The notes beneath the pieces were generated by a model. The model saw only the letters and a program-made list of their open reading frames with translations, did no database searches and was not told the origin of the DNA. Shown here in pieces: positions 7,660-14,878 of a stretch of DNA of 49,288 nucleotides. The stretch is from positions 1 through 49,288 of IMG/VR virus record IMGVR_UViG_3300025771_000039; one strand, written 5' to 3'. This stretch comes from a virus. Numbering within the stretch: the stretch's first letter is position 1; every line of letters begins with the position of its first letter. Position numbers and translations under genes: made by a program.

Positions 7660-8372
7660 TATATTCTTTCCACAACAAGAGTGTGATCGTTATTCTCAAA
7701 TGTTAATTTGTTTCCGTACTTTGTAATATTATAATCACCGATATACTTGCTTAGATATATTATTTCAGCAAACTCCCAAGGATTAAATGATTCTTCAATA
7801 GCGTTTAAAGTTCGTTCAGTTGGACCAAAATCTATAACTTTAAAATATACAGGATCAGCATATAACTTTTTAATTGTTAATGTATCATTACGCATGTGTA
7901 CTTCGTTTACATAACTTTTATTAAAAAAGTTTACATAATTATTCATATTGCTTTCTTGTACTATGTCGTCATAATCTTTTGGATCTAGCGGTAGTACTTC
8001 ACTTAGTGAATCTGTTGCAAGTGGCTTACTTTTAAAATCTTTGTAATAACGAAATCTAAGATTCTTCAAACCAGTTAAGTTTTCTACACCGTTTGCTAGT
8101 TCCATAATGTTATCAACCGAAGTCTTATCACGCTCAATTTCGACAAATACTTTATATGTGCCGTCGCTCTGTTCACCCGGAGTTGCATCTGCATCTAACA
8201 CAAATGTATATCCTCTCTCAAGAAAACTAGCAAGATCATCGGCACTTTCTTTTGTTGATGTAGAAAAACTTACTGTAATAATATCAGCATCGCTGCCCAT
8301 CTTAGATTTATAACCGTCTACTTCAATAACACGATCAACAAGGTCTACTAAGTCATTTTGTTGTAGTGTCAT
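7659..8372 (-). CDS. Hypothetical protein, 237 aa
   Basis: 237 residues, acidic, mixed alpha/beta, with a repeated beta-alpha pattern (TVSFSTSTKESADDLASFLERGY; TYKVFVEIERDKTSVDNIMELANGV). No recognised family or catalytic motif. It joins the upstream gene by an ATGA overlap (8369-8372) and the downstream Cys-rich gene by one base. It may be structural or assembly related, given its place in a probable late unit. Confidence 0.75.
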   Translation of the reverse strand: MTLQQNDLVDLVDRVIEVDGYKSKMGSDADIITVSFSTSTKESADDLASFLERGYTFVLDADATPGEQSDGTYKVFVEIERDKTSVDNIMELANGVENLTGLKNLRFRYYKDFKSKPLATDSLSEVLPLDPKDYDDIVQESNMNNYVNFFNKSYVNEVHMRNDTLTIKKLYADPVYFKVIDFGPTERTLNAIEESFNPWEFAEIIYLSKYIGDYNITKYGNKLTFENNDHTLVVERI

Positions 8373-8944
8373 AGGCCTAAATCCGTACCTGTATCTTCAC
8401 CGCCAACACTAGCATCTGATGCTGGAGTTGTTAAATCGTCTGCAGGCTGCGCTTCAGGAGTAATATTACCTTCTGCTGGATCTTCTTCTTGAGGATCCAT
8501 ACTGCCTGCATATATATCTGCAATTAACGTTTTAGGCATTTGTATTTCTACTATCCATATAGGCTTAGTATCTAATTTGCCTTTTTTAGTTCCTGGACGC
8601 ATATCATCTGGCTTGCGTATCTTACGTGGTTGTATAAGAGACGATCTACTATAACTAACTTTACAGTCGTAATCGAGTAGTCGTTTGCCGCCCATTGGGT
8701 CAGGCATATCTTCTTTTTTCCACATAAACGAACAAGTTACCCAATGGCGTTCAATGTTCGGTCCCGAAGCAAGTTCTCCCTTGCTCCAATTTTTGTAAAC
8801 ATATATGTCTAAATGATCTAAAACACGCTCGAAGTCTTTTAAGACTTGAAAGCTAGTGTTAGAGTCGTAAACCATTTCTATGTTTTTAATTATATCTAAG
8901 ACGTCTTTCATATAGTTATTTATCATATTACTGTTTTGGAGCAT
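8369..8944 (-). CDS. Hypothetical protein with acidic low-complexity tail
   Basis: 191 residues if started at 8944. A later ATG at 8911 (codon 12, MKDVLDIIKN) is an equally good start, because a late-type box GATAAATA ends 5 bases before it. The N-terminal two thirds are globular (WVTCSFMWKKEDMPDPMGGKR) and the last 45 residues are a Glu/Asp/Pro/Thr-rich tail. Family not recognised. It is divergent from phoH across an 89-base regulatory region. Confidence 0.75.
   Translation of the reverse strand: MLQNSNMINNYMKDVLDIIKNIEMVYDSNTSFQVLKDFERVLDHLDIYVYKNWSKGELASGPNIERHWVTCSFMWKKEDMPDPMGGKRLLDYDCKVSYSRSSLIQPRKIRKPDDMRPGTKKGKLDTKPIWIVEIQMPKTLIADIYAGSMDPQEEDPAEGNITPEAQPADDLTTPASDASVGGEDTGTDLGL
8917..8924 (-). 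promoter_or_regulatory. Late-type promoter box GATAAATA
   Basis: Minus-strand GATAAATA lies inside the 5' end of the ORF starting at 8944 and ends 5 bases before the in-frame ATG at 8911. If it works as a T4-type late promoter, the transcript would start close to that ATG and be nearly leaderless. Weak evidence on its own. Confidence 0.35.
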
Positions 8945-8969
8945 TATCGTTTGTCTACAGAATTAGAAG

Positions 8970-9032
8970 CTAAATACAGGGTAGGAAGTATCCTGCGGGT
9001 TATTTCCTACTAATACCCCAAGGAGGATACTT
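8970..9032 (+). promoter_or_regulatory. phoH promoter-leader with competing hairpins
   Basis: A late-like box CTAAATAC is at 8970-8977, followed by two overlapping inverted repeats. GTAGGAA (8981-8987) pairs with TTCCTAC (9004-9010). AAGTATCCT (8986-8994) pairs perfectly, over 9 bp, with AGGATACTT (9024-9032). The second pairing covers the 3' half of the AAGGAGG ribosome site (9020-9026) just before the phoH ATG at 9034. The two stems share only two bases and interleave, so they could exclude one another or form a pseudoknot. This predicts translational control of phoH; inference only. Confidence 0.5.
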
Positions 9033-9033
9033 T

Positions 9034-9756
9034 ATGGGTGCCAAACGAGCGCAAAAAAAACTAAAACAATCACATAAATCAACTAACGTCGTTAAATTAA
9101 ACGCTTTCACAAAGAAAAAAGCAGTAGAAATAATTCCAAGAAATAAAAATCAAGAAACGTATACACTAAAATTGCTAGATGATCGCAAGGATATTGTATT
9201 CGGTATCGGCCCGGCTGGAACGGGTAAGACTCTACTGGCTGTACAATGTGCAGTAAAATTATTTAAAGAAGGCGCAGTTGATAAAATTATAGTAACTAGA
9301 CCTGCTGTATCAGTAGACGAAAATCTAGGAGCACTACCGGGAACATTAGAAGAAAAAATGGCTCCGTGGACAAGACCTATATTTGATGTACTACGTGAAT
9401 ATTTTGATGCAGGACAAATTACTGGTATGATAACAGAAGGAATTATTGAAATATCTCCATTAGCATATATGCGAGGAAGAACTTTTAAAAATAGTTTTAT
9501 TATCGCAGACGAAATGCAAAACGCAACTCGTAATCAAATGAAAATGTTATTAACAAGAATCGGCGAAGGGTCGATGATGGCTGTCACAGGCGATCTAAAT
9601 CAAGCAGATAGACTAAAAGATAACGGGCTAATAGATTTTGTAAGAAATATCGAAAATAAAAATCTAGAAAGAATCGATTGTGTCACTTTTGGCAGAGACG
9701 ATATCGAACGTCACGAAGCTGTTAAAGAAGTATTACAACTTTACGGCGACGACTAA
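9034..9756 (+). CDS. phoH: PhoH-like P-loop ATPase
   Basis: 240 residues. Walker A GPAGTGKT is at 59-66, Walker B FIIADEMQNA near 163-172, with the PhoH signatures VTRPAVSVDE and TGDLNQAD. The basic N-terminus (1-35) is Lys-rich. PhoH is very common in marine phages. It belongs to a helicase-superfamily-1-like ATPase family linked to phosphate stress or RNA metabolism in bacteria, and its phage role is unsettled. It is one of only a few plus-strand genes here and is preceded by AAGGAGG and a structured leader. Its stop overlaps the stop of the convergent gene. Confidence 0.95.
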   Translation: MGAKRAQKKLKQSHKSTNVVKLNAFTKKKAVEIIPRNKNQETYTLKLLDDRKDIVFGIGPAGTGKTLLAVQCAVKLFKEGAVDKIIVTRPAVSVDENLGALPGTLEEKMAPWTRPIFDVLREYFDAGQITGMITEGIIEISPLAYMRGRTFKNSFIIADEMQNATRNQMKMLLTRIGEGSMMAVTGDLNQADRLKDNGLIDFVRNIENKNLERIDCVTFGRDDIERHEAVKEVLQLYGDD

Positions 9757-9992
9757 ACAGTTGGGAGTGGATTTTTATGTCCACTCCTTAACAAATACAT
9801 TAAGTATTCATTCTCACTATAAATTAATTCCCATGCATTACCTTTTATAGGCGGCCTGCCCATTACATCGTAGTAAACTCTAGAACGCCAATATTTCTTT
9901 AACCAAATACGTTTTTTGCTCCAGCTACTACGAACAGGTAGCCATGCATAATCTTCACGCCATTCTACATGAATCTCAGAGTGCTGAGGCAT
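9753..9992 (-). CDS. Hypothetical protein, 79 aa
   Basis: 79 residues, rich in Trp, Tyr and Arg (WREDYAWLPVRSSWSKKRIWLKKYW), so it may bind nucleic acid, but no family is recognised. It ends tail to tail with phoH (stops overlap within CTAA) and its start shares a base with the thyA stop, placing it at the end of the nucleotide-metabolism unit. Confidence 0.7.
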   Translation of the reverse strand: MPQHSEIHVEWREDYAWLPVRSSWSKKRIWLKKYWRSRVYYDVMGRPPIKGNAWELIYSENEYLMYLLRSGHKNPLPTV

Positions 9993-10858
9993 TACACTGC
10001 CATCGGTGCTTTAATACTATCCATAGGATTATAATCAGTTAAAACAAACTCATTTGTCTTTTTAGTAAGCAACTCTGGTAAACTATTAAACTCAGGCATT
10101 TCTAGTTTAGGACCTACTGTTGGTGTTCTATCGATTTGCTGCTTTACTTGTTCCATATGGTTATTATAGATATGACAGTCTCCGCCCGTCCATATAAATT
10201 CCTTAGGTGTTAGATCAAGTATCTGTGCAAACATATGTACAAGCAAACTATACGATGCAATATTAAAAGGCACACCTAAGAACATATCAGCCGAGCGTTG
10301 ATACAACTGACAACTAAGTTCTCCGTTGTTAATATAAAATTGAAACATAGCATGACAAGGCGGCAGTGCCATTACGTTTATTCTATCAGCGTTCCATGCA
10401 CTTACAATATGTCTTCTGCTTGTAGGATTAAAATGCATAGAATCTAGTACTTCTTCGATCTGATCTACATAGCCTAGTTGTGCGTCCCAAGTACGCCACT
10501 GATGGCCGTACACAGGCCCAAGATCCTTTACAGTATCGTTATTTACATAACCTAGATCTTTGCCCTGTTTGTCAGCGTTAGCAGTCCATATAGTGTTCTT
10601 GCCTATAAGTTCTTCTCTAGGCTTGTCGTACAATATTTCCGCTAGTCTACGCTCGTCTGCACTACCTTCTAGCATCCACAGCAGTTCGCTCACTACACTT
10701 TTCCAAGCAAGTTTTTTTGTAGTAACAGCAGGAAAAGATTCAGTTAAATCAAAACGCATTTGATAACCAAAAACAGATGTAGTTCCTACTCCTGTTCTAT
10801 CTTCTCTTGCTTCTCCGTTACTGATTATGTGTTTTAGAGAATCAAGATATTGCTTCAT
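9992..10858 (-). CDS. thyA: Thymidylate synthase
   Basis: 288 residues, the full ThyA length. The catalytic Cys is C168 in ALPPCHAMFQF; the phosphate-binding region SRRHIVSAWN, the QRSADMFLGVPFNIASY motif and GGDCHIYNNH are all intact. Known reaction: dUMP plus methylene-tetrahydrofolate gives dTMP plus dihydrofolate, supplying phage DNA synthesis. The dihydrofolate is recycled by the adjacent DHFR, whose stop shares base 10858 with this start, like T4 frd/td. No intron is visible, in contrast to T4 td. Confidence 0.97.
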   Translation of the reverse strand: MKQYLDSLKHIISNGEAREDRTGVGTTSVFGYQMRFDLTESFPAVTTKKLAWKSVVSELLWMLEGSADERRLAEILYDKPREELIGKNTIWTANADKQGKDLGYVNNDTVKDLGPVYGHQWRTWDAQLGYVDQIEEVLDSMHFNPTSRRHIVSAWNADRINVMALPPCHAMFQFYINNGELSCQLYQRSADMFLGVPFNIASYSLLVHMFAQILDLTPKEFIWTGGDCHIYNNHMEQVKQQIDRTPTVGPKLEMPEFNSLPELLTKKTNEFVLTDYNPMDSIKAPMAV

Positions 10859-11334
10859 TAATTACGGACGTATCTTTCTAAATTAAGGCCTTCACGCTGT
10901 TCTATATCAGCGCTAGTATAATTTGCAGTAATAGCAGAATGATCTAAGAATGTATCACAGTCGTGAGTGCCACTTATACGGCTAATCCAGATTTCTTCAA
11001 TATCGTCTAACACAGCAGTAAAAGTTTGAGAGCCGCCTACGACCCAGATTTTACGTCCGTTGAATTTTTCTTTAATATCTTCCCAAACTTCTGATGGCGT
11101 TCCTTGATATAAGAATCCTCTTGGTATTTCAGTTAATGTACTTGAAATAACAACATTATCTCTCAGTGACAACGGTGCAGGTAAACTTTCGTAAGTCTTA
11201 CGCCCCATTACACATACATTACCTAATGTTGTTTCTTTGAACCATCTAAGATCCATTGCATTGCTCCAAGGCAGGCCGCCGTCTTTACCGATTCCCCAAT
11301 CATCGTCACATGCAAATATTGCTTTAATACTCAT
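10858..11334 (-). CDS. folA: Dihydrofolate reductase
   Basis: 158 residues, typical DHFR length. Motifs: IFACDDDWGIGKDGGLPW at the N-terminus (substrate/NADPH loop), DLRWFKETTLGNVCVMGRKTYESLP, and VVGGSQTF (NADPH-binding Gly pair). Known reaction: NADPH-dependent reduction of dihydrofolate to tetrahydrofolate. It is directly upstream of and coupled to thyA, closing the folate cycle for dTMP synthesis. An upstream 51-codon ORF ends within its ATGA. Confidence 0.95.
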   Translation of the reverse strand: MSIKAIFACDDDWGIGKDGGLPWSNAMDLRWFKETTLGNVCVMGRKTYESLPAPLSLRDNVVISSTLTEIPRGFLYQGTPSEVWEDIKEKFNGRKIWVVGGSQTFTAVLDDIEEIWISRISGTHDCDTFLDHSAITANYTSADIEQREGLNLERYVRN

Positions 11335-11486
11335 TGTTTTAATTCCTTAATCCTATCTTGTAATACACTAATAGCAGTGTATATATGTCCTGTAGCTTGT
11401 GGACGTATCAAAGTCCGAAGATACTCTATTTCTTCTTCTAATACACTAATTCGTATTAGATCATTTCTTAATGTTAGGTTGCTCAC
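11331..11486 (-). CDS. Small helical protein, GTG start
   Basis: A 51-residue ORF from GTG at 11486 to a TGA that overlaps the DHFR start (ATGA). Composition is strongly helical (VLEEEIEYLRTLI, VLQDRIKELKQ), suggesting a small coiled coil. It overlaps the upstream gene by 26 bases and fills what would otherwise be a 126-base gap. The ribosome site is weak (GAAAG), so expression is uncertain. Confidence 0.5.
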   Translation of the reverse strand: MSNLTLRNDLIRISVLEEEIEYLRTLIRPQATGHIYTAISVLQDRIKELKQ

Positions 11487-11667
11487 TTAAAATATCTTTC
11501 ATTGTATTACTTGCATATGTTTTAAAGAAACGTGGACCTACACTATGTACTATAACAGCAAATACAGTTATTTGTAATCTAAGTGCAATCGAAAGTGCAT
11601 GGCGCATATGTTGCCAGCCTGTCATGTTAACTTCTTCTAAATGTAATTTACATTGTTTGCTTAACAT
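11461..11667 (-). CDS. Small membrane-associated protein, possibly DUF6356-like
   Basis: 68 residues: an amphipathic start (HLEEVNMTGWQHMRHALSIA), one hydrophobic segment (LQITVFAVIVHSV) and a polar tail. The pattern HLxEV-x-W-H-RxA followed by a hydrophobic helix and IHS resembles the small bacterial DUF6356 proteins; this is from memory and not checked. It shares base 11667 with the ferredoxin stop/start junction. Confidence 0.6.
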   Translation of the reverse strand: MLSKQCKLHLEEVNMTGWQHMRHALSIALRLQITVFAVIVHSVGPRFFKTYASNTMKDILSEQPNIKK

Positions 11668-12008
11668 CAGTCACCCTTTCCTGGCGCTTCTGAAAAGTAT
11701 TGCATTTTATCTTCAACGCCTTGCCATTCTTCTGCATCTTCCGGTACATCTTCTTTACGCATTTGTGTAATGTTAGGCCACAGTTTTGCATACTTCATAT
11801 TGAAGTCAACCCATTTTTCCATTCCTTCGTCGCTATCAGGTAATATAGCATCTGCAGGGCATTCAGGCTCACAAACGCCGCAATCTATACATTCATCAGG
11901 GTGAATAACCAACATGTTCTCTCCCTCGTAAAAACAATCTACTGGACAAACCTCTACACAGTCCATGTGTTTGCATTTAATACATGCATCGTTTACAATA
12001 TATGTCAT
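11667..12008 (-). CDS. fdxA: 7Fe ferredoxin, FdxA type
   Basis: 113 residues. Cysteines at 9, 12, 17, 21, 25, 40, 43, 46 and 50 reproduce the spacing of the Azotobacter FdI/FdxA family, which binds one [3Fe-4S] and one [4Fe-4S] cluster; CPVDC and [12 protein letters not shown] are intact. The C-terminal extension (about 55-113) is also typical of FdxA. Known role: low-potential electron carrier. It differs from the plant-type PetF of cyanophages and fits a proteobacterial host. It is coupled to the clamp loader gene by a 4-base overlap. It could feed electrons to host or phage redox enzymes; the partner is unknown. Confidence 0.93.
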   Translation of the reverse strand: MTYIVNDACIKCKHMDCVEVCPVDCFYEGENMLVIHPDECIDCGVCEPECPADAILPDSDEGMEKWVDFNMKYAKLWPNITQMRKEDVPEDAEEWQGVEDKMQYFSEAPGKGD

Positions 12009-12922
12009 TCAATCCTTGCCAATCTAATTAATGTAGCAGCCAAATTAATCTCTGGATCTACAACTAGTGTATGATCTACCAACCCCTGCTTAATAATTAG
12101 CACCGCAGTGTCTTGTTGTTCGTCTGTTCCGAATAACTCAATATTGTCATACAACCAACGATAGATTTCTTCCATTTCTTCTGGACGTACTGCACCACAG
12201 AGTAGTTTTCTAGCATCTTGAATCTTACCTGCTTTGAACAGTTCTACCATATCCAGTTTCCAGTCGCTTTCACCTGTGTCACCTTCTTGCGGTGATACAA
12301 GTTTACCTTCAACTGAGTTCATTTGTACCATATTGATACACTTACGCAAGTCTGGATATGTTGCTTTTACATATGTGTCTAACACATCCAAGTCTGGAGT
12401 AACACCTTCGGTGATGAGAATCTCTGCAACTCTTGCTGTAAACTCTGTTTGGTCAATCTTTGCAATATGGAAGCCTTGACAGCGAGAGTGTATTGCAGGG
12501 ATAATTCTGTTTGGATAGTTACAAGTTAAAATAAATCTTGCTGTTGTATGATATTCTTCCATAACACCGCGAAGTGCTGCCTGTGCGTTTGGCGACAAGT
12601 AATCAGCCTCATCAAGTAACACAACCTTAAACTCACCAAACGGAATCATCTGTACAAAGTTAACAATCTTGTCACGTACATCATCTACACTATTAGTGCG
12701 ACTAGCATTAATCTCGAGTATATCAAGATCCATAATGTCTAGTTCGTTAAACAACAGTTTTGCAAGTGTTGTTTTGCCAATACCAGCATTGCCGCTAAAC
12801 AAGAGATGCGGAATAGTTTTTTCTTTAATCCAGGTGTTTACTTGATTACGCTGTGCATCATCTCTAAATACATAACCATCTACTGTATTAGGGCGATATT
12901 TTTCTACCCATAATTCTTTCAT
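12005..12922 (-). CDS. Sliding clamp loader subunit (gp44-like)
   Basis: 305-residue AAA+ ATPase. It starts with the RFC-like [16 protein letters not shown] box. Walker A GNAGIGKT is at 44-51, Walker [11 protein letters not shown] near residue 100, and the SRC motif (IHSRCQGF) gives the arginine finger. It matches T4 gp44 / RFC small subunits, which load the gp45 clamp for replication and late transcription. The small subunit gp62 and clamp gp45 are not visible in this window. Its start overlaps a small upstream gene (ATGA). Confidence 0.93.
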   Translation of the reverse strand: MKELWVEKYRPNTVDGYVFRDDAQRNQVNTWIKEKTIPHLLFSGNAGIGKTTLAKLLFNELDIMDLDILEINASRTNSVDDVRDKIVNFVQMIPFGEFKVVLLDEADYLSPNAQAALRGVMEEYHTTARFILTCNYPNRIIPAIHSRCQGFHIAKIDQTEFTARVAEILITEGVTPDLDVLDTYVKATYPDLRKCINMVQMNSVEGKLVSPQEGDTGESDWKLDMVELFKAGKIQDARKLLCGAVRPEEMEEIYRWLYDNIELFGTDEQQDTAVLIIKQGLVDHTLVVDPEINLAATLIRLARIE

Positions 12923-13083
12923 TTGTTATCTCTTTGTTGTACGTGTCGTTTAATAACAGACCGAGGAACTTCTGGACAAGCTTCAGCAATTTCGTCTTCT
13001 GTAAAAGAATCAGGTTGTCTAATACCATATTTGTTAAATTGATCTAATGCCCAACTTGCTGCATCTTCTTTAGTCTTAAACAT
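12919..13083 (-). CDS. Small protein, 54 aa
   Basis: A 54-codon ORF from ATG 13083 with TGA overlapping the clamp loader start. It is helix-rich and partly charged (MFKTKEDAASWALDQFNKYG; DEIAEACPEVPRSVIKRHV). The second half reads like a short helix-turn-helix, but that is only an impression. It overlaps the upstream 62-aa gene by 8 bases, consistent with a compact early operon. Confidence 0.65.
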   Translation of the reverse strand: MFKTKEDAASWALDQFNKYGIRQPDSFTEDEIAEACPEVPRSVIKRHVQQRDNK

Positions 13084-13264
13084 CGGGTCTCATTCCTTTT
13101 CTAGTAAATTCTTTTGCACGTTTAATTTGATCTTTCTTACTTAATCGTGTTCCAGCAAGATGATGTTTCCACTCTTGCAAGAGTCGTTTCTTTTCTTCTT
13201 TTTCGCTGTATAATCTTTGCGTTTCTAAAAAGTCGCCCGCAGTTGTAAACTTCAAGTCGTTCAT
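13076..13264 (-). CDS. Small basic protein, 62 aa
   Basis: 62 residues, highly charged, with a helical Lys/Glu/Arg-rich core (RLYSEKEEKKRLLQEWKHHL, KKDQIKRAKEFTRKG). It may bind nucleic acid or protein; family not recognised. A sigma70-like promoter at 13288-13316 and a GAGG ribosome site lie upstream, so it is probably the first gene of the early unit leading to the clamp loader, fdxA, DHFR and thyA. Confidence 0.7.
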   Translation of the reverse strand: MNDLKFTTAGDFLETQRLYSEKEEKKRLLQEWKHHLAGTRLSKKDQIKRAKEFTRKGMRPDV

Positions 13265-13287
13265 GTTAACCTCTTATAGTTACACTT

Positions 13288-13316
13288 AGTTTAGCATAGT
13301 TTTAGAATGTTGTCAA
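13288..13316 (-). promoter_or_regulatory. Sigma70-like early promoter
   Basis: Minus-strand TTGACA (13316-13311), a 17 bp spacer, then TAAACT (13293-13288), about 24 bases before the ATG at 13264. It would drive the 62-aa gene and the clamp loader/fdxA/DHFR/thyA unit. Confidence 0.7.
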
Positions 13317-13321
13317 TAGAA

Positions 13322-13540
13322 TCAACCACTTATGTAGGTTTTATTTTTTGGACGGTACCATACTTTTTGATCATGTATACGTCCGAGTAGTTCGAGTATT
13401 TCGTCCATTTCTTCTTTTAATTTATCCGAAGTTTCGCCTTGAGCAATAGACAGACCTCTACGGCCTGCCTTTGCTCTTAGTGCATGTTCGATTATCTCGA
13501 TGTCTCTTACATCAAGTTCAAATGTAGTGTTAGGCTTCAA
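13322..13540 (-). CDS. Hypothetical protein, 72 aa
   Basis: 72 residues; a helical core (IIEHALRAKAGRRGLSIAQ, KLKEEMDEILELLGRIHDQ) and a short C-terminal strand. No recognised motif. It lies upstream of the early promoter at 13288-13316 and downstream of the small membrane protein gene. Confidence 0.65.
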   Translation of the reverse strand: MKPNTTFELDVRDIEIIEHALRAKAGRRGLSIAQGETSDKLKEEMDEILELLGRIHDQKVWYRPKNKTYISG

Positions 13541-13577
13541 GTTCTGTTACCTCGTAACGCAAAGGATAATAAATTTC

Positions 13578-13787
13578 TCATTTCTTATCCTTTACGTTGA
13601 TATTGGACGGATTGTATTGTTCGCCATTATAGCCAGGGTAGGTGTCGTCCTCTACCCCAAAGTTACATGCAGCGACAATTGCTAGAAATGCAATTGCACC
13701 GTATGTTGTAATCTTTGACCATTTAATAAAGCCTTCAAAAGTTTTTTCGGCTTCTTTTTGAGCTGCTGCTCTAACTTCGTCTACCAT
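13578..13787 (-). CDS. Small single-pass membrane protein
   Basis: 69 residues: a charged amphipathic N-terminus (DEVRAAAQKEAEKTFEGFIKW), one transmembrane helix (TTYGAIAFLAIVAACNFGV) and a polar Asn/Tyr-rich tail. GAGGT precedes the ATG at a suitable spacing. Upstream is a pair of direct repeats flanking a TATAAT-like box. Function unknown. Confidence 0.7.
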   Translation of the reverse strand: MVDEVRAAAQKEAEKTFEGFIKWSKITTYGAIAFLAIVAACNFGVEDDTYPGYNGEQYNPSNINVKDKK

Positions 13788-13819
13788 AAAGTGCTACCTC
13801 ATTCAATTTGGTATGATTA

Positions 13820-13861
13820 AGTTTAGGATGTAGTATATTATAAATTAGTTTTGGATGTAGT
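13820..13861 (-). repeat. Two 15-bp direct repeats around a TATAAT box
   Basis: AGTTTAGGATGTAGT (13820-13834) and AGTTTTGGATGTAGT (13847-13861) match at 14 of 15 positions with a 27 bp period. Between them, on the minus strand, is TATAAT (13842-13837), without a good -35. The 78-base gap has no gene. The layout suggests a repressor or activator binding pair at the promoter of the 69-aa membrane protein gene; inference. Confidence 0.5.
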
Positions 13862-13865
13862 GTTT

Positions 13866-14066
13866 TCACCTGCCAGTCACCGTTGGTAAGTGTTTAGACC
13901 AAGGAAACTCTAAAAGTGGTTTAAAGTCACTAAGTGTTTCATTTACTACTTTTACCTTCATTTCTAATTTTAAATCGTTAGCTACATATCTTTCAGCTTC
14001 TTCGTGACAACCGAATTCTTTTTCAAAAAACTCGCCTGTTGTGTTATTTGTTATTATATAAATCAT
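13866..14066 (-). CDS. Hypothetical protein, 66 aa
   Basis: 66 residues from the ATG at 14066, which overlaps the upstream stop (ATGA); the longer upstream frame is less likely. Pattern MIYIITNNTTGEFFEKEFGCHEEAERYVAN looks like a small alpha/beta domain. Family not recognised. Confidence 0.6.
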   Translation of the reverse strand: MIYIITNNTTGEFFEKEFGCHEEAERYVANDLKLEMKVKVVNETLSDFKPLLEFPWSKHLPTVTGR

Positions 14067-14236
14067 TTGTTTAATCCAAAGCAAGGTAGAATGTTGACAT
14101 TGCAATAACGGCCATATTCTTCAAGTCCAACCATTGCCATTAGCATTAGTACTGGTACAACTGTAATCATTAAAGCAATAATTAAAAAAGCCAATCCTAA
14201 TCCTTTAGTTGTACAATAATTAGTTTGTTCACTCAT
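14063..14236 (-). CDS. Small membrane protein, 57 aa
   Basis: 57 residues from ATG 14236 (ATGAGTGA overlaps the upstream stop). One long hydrophobic segment (LGLAFLIIALMITVVPVLMLMAMVG) spans about residues 13-37, with a short Cys-containing tail. No family recognised. Confidence 0.65.
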   Translation of the reverse strand: MSEQTNYCTTKGLGLAFLIIALMITVVPVLMLMAMVGLEEYGRYCNVNILPCFGLNK

Positions 14237-14426
14237 CTTCTGACTCCATGTATGATACAAGTGCATTGTTTTTCATTCTAACGTGTCTTGTTGGCAGATA
14301 TTGTTCTGTTTTTCCGAGGCTGCGAAAGCCAGTATTATTTTTAAGCCAGTGTGATAGTTGGCGTTTATCTTTAAATGTCATTTCTTGGACATCTCCAGAG
14401 TGCTCGCACAATATCGTATATTTCAT
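14229..14426 (-). CDS. Hypothetical protein, 65 aa
   Basis: 65 residues, basic, with an N-terminal strand (KYTILCEHSGDVQEMTF) and helices (KRQLSHWLKNNTGFRSLG). The 1-base overlap with the membrane gene upstream (14426) and an 8-base overlap downstream put it firmly in the operon. Not recognised. Confidence 0.65.
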   Translation of the reverse strand: MKYTILCEHSGDVQEMTFKDKRQLSHWLKNNTGFRSLGKTEQYLPTRHVRMKNNALVSYMESEDE

Positions 14427-14770
14427 TAATTATGCTCTCCTCCTTTACCACGTCCGTTATAACCTGATAGCGCTTTATTGACACGCCCTGGACGCTTATC
14501 AGCTTCACGCATTGTTGCCGCAGTAATAAAAATGCCTGCAACTAAAACAGTGTGAATTACTGCACTAACGCCGAAATACGAAATACTACCAATGTACAAT
14601 GCAAAGATTGCACACCACATATAAGCCAATAGTTGGAACACCATATGTCCTACCATTGGATCTAGCTTACGTAGAGGTGAGTGTTCAATAGTCATTACAC
14701 TATTCCACGCACTTTTGGCTCCTTTAAAAATACCAATCGGTGGAAAGATATCTGTAGGTTTATAATCCAT
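14426..14770 (-). CDS. Two-helix membrane protein, 114 aa
   Basis: 114 residues. Two adjacent hydrophobic segments (MVFQLLAYMWCAIFALYIGSI, about 45-65, and FGVSAVIHTVLVAGIFITAA, about 66-86) lie between polar termini; the C-terminus is Gly/Lys-rich. A sigma70-like promoter at 14810-14839 precedes it. Function unknown; host envelope modification or superinfection exclusion are possible roles without direct evidence. Confidence 0.7.
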   Translation of the reverse strand: MDYKPTDIFPPIGIFKGAKSAWNSVMTIEHSPLRKLDPMVGHMVFQLLAYMWCAIFALYIGSISYFGVSAVIHTVLVAGIFITAATMREADKRPGRVNKALSGYNGRGKGGEHN

Positions 14771-14809
14771 AATTTTTTCTCCGTCTGTGTGTTTGTGTTA
14801 CTATAATAT

Positions 14810-14839
14810 AATATATAGCACGGTACTTACCAAAGTCAA
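14810..14839 (-). promoter_or_regulatory. Sigma70-like promoter
   Basis: Minus-strand TTGACT (14839-14834), 18 bp, TATATT (14815-14810), upstream of the 114-aa membrane gene and just downstream of an intrinsic terminator, so it opens a new transcription unit. Confidence 0.6.
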
Positions 14840-14851
14840 TCACTTTTTGGT

Positions 14852-14878
14852 AAAAAAGATTAATTTTTTTAATCTTTT
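14852..14878 (-). terminator. Intrinsic terminator overlapping a stop codon
   Basis: Perfect 10-bp arms AAAAGATTAA (14854-14863) and TTAATCTTTT (14869-14878) with a 5-base loop, followed on the minus strand by further T residues. The stop codon of the MazG-like gene (14869-14871) lies inside the stem. The A/T-only lower stem makes it moderately strong. Confidence 0.65.

Noticed and set aside
9992-10858. Group I intron in thyA, as in T4 td
   Set aside because: The reading frame is continuous over the full ThyA length with all motifs present.
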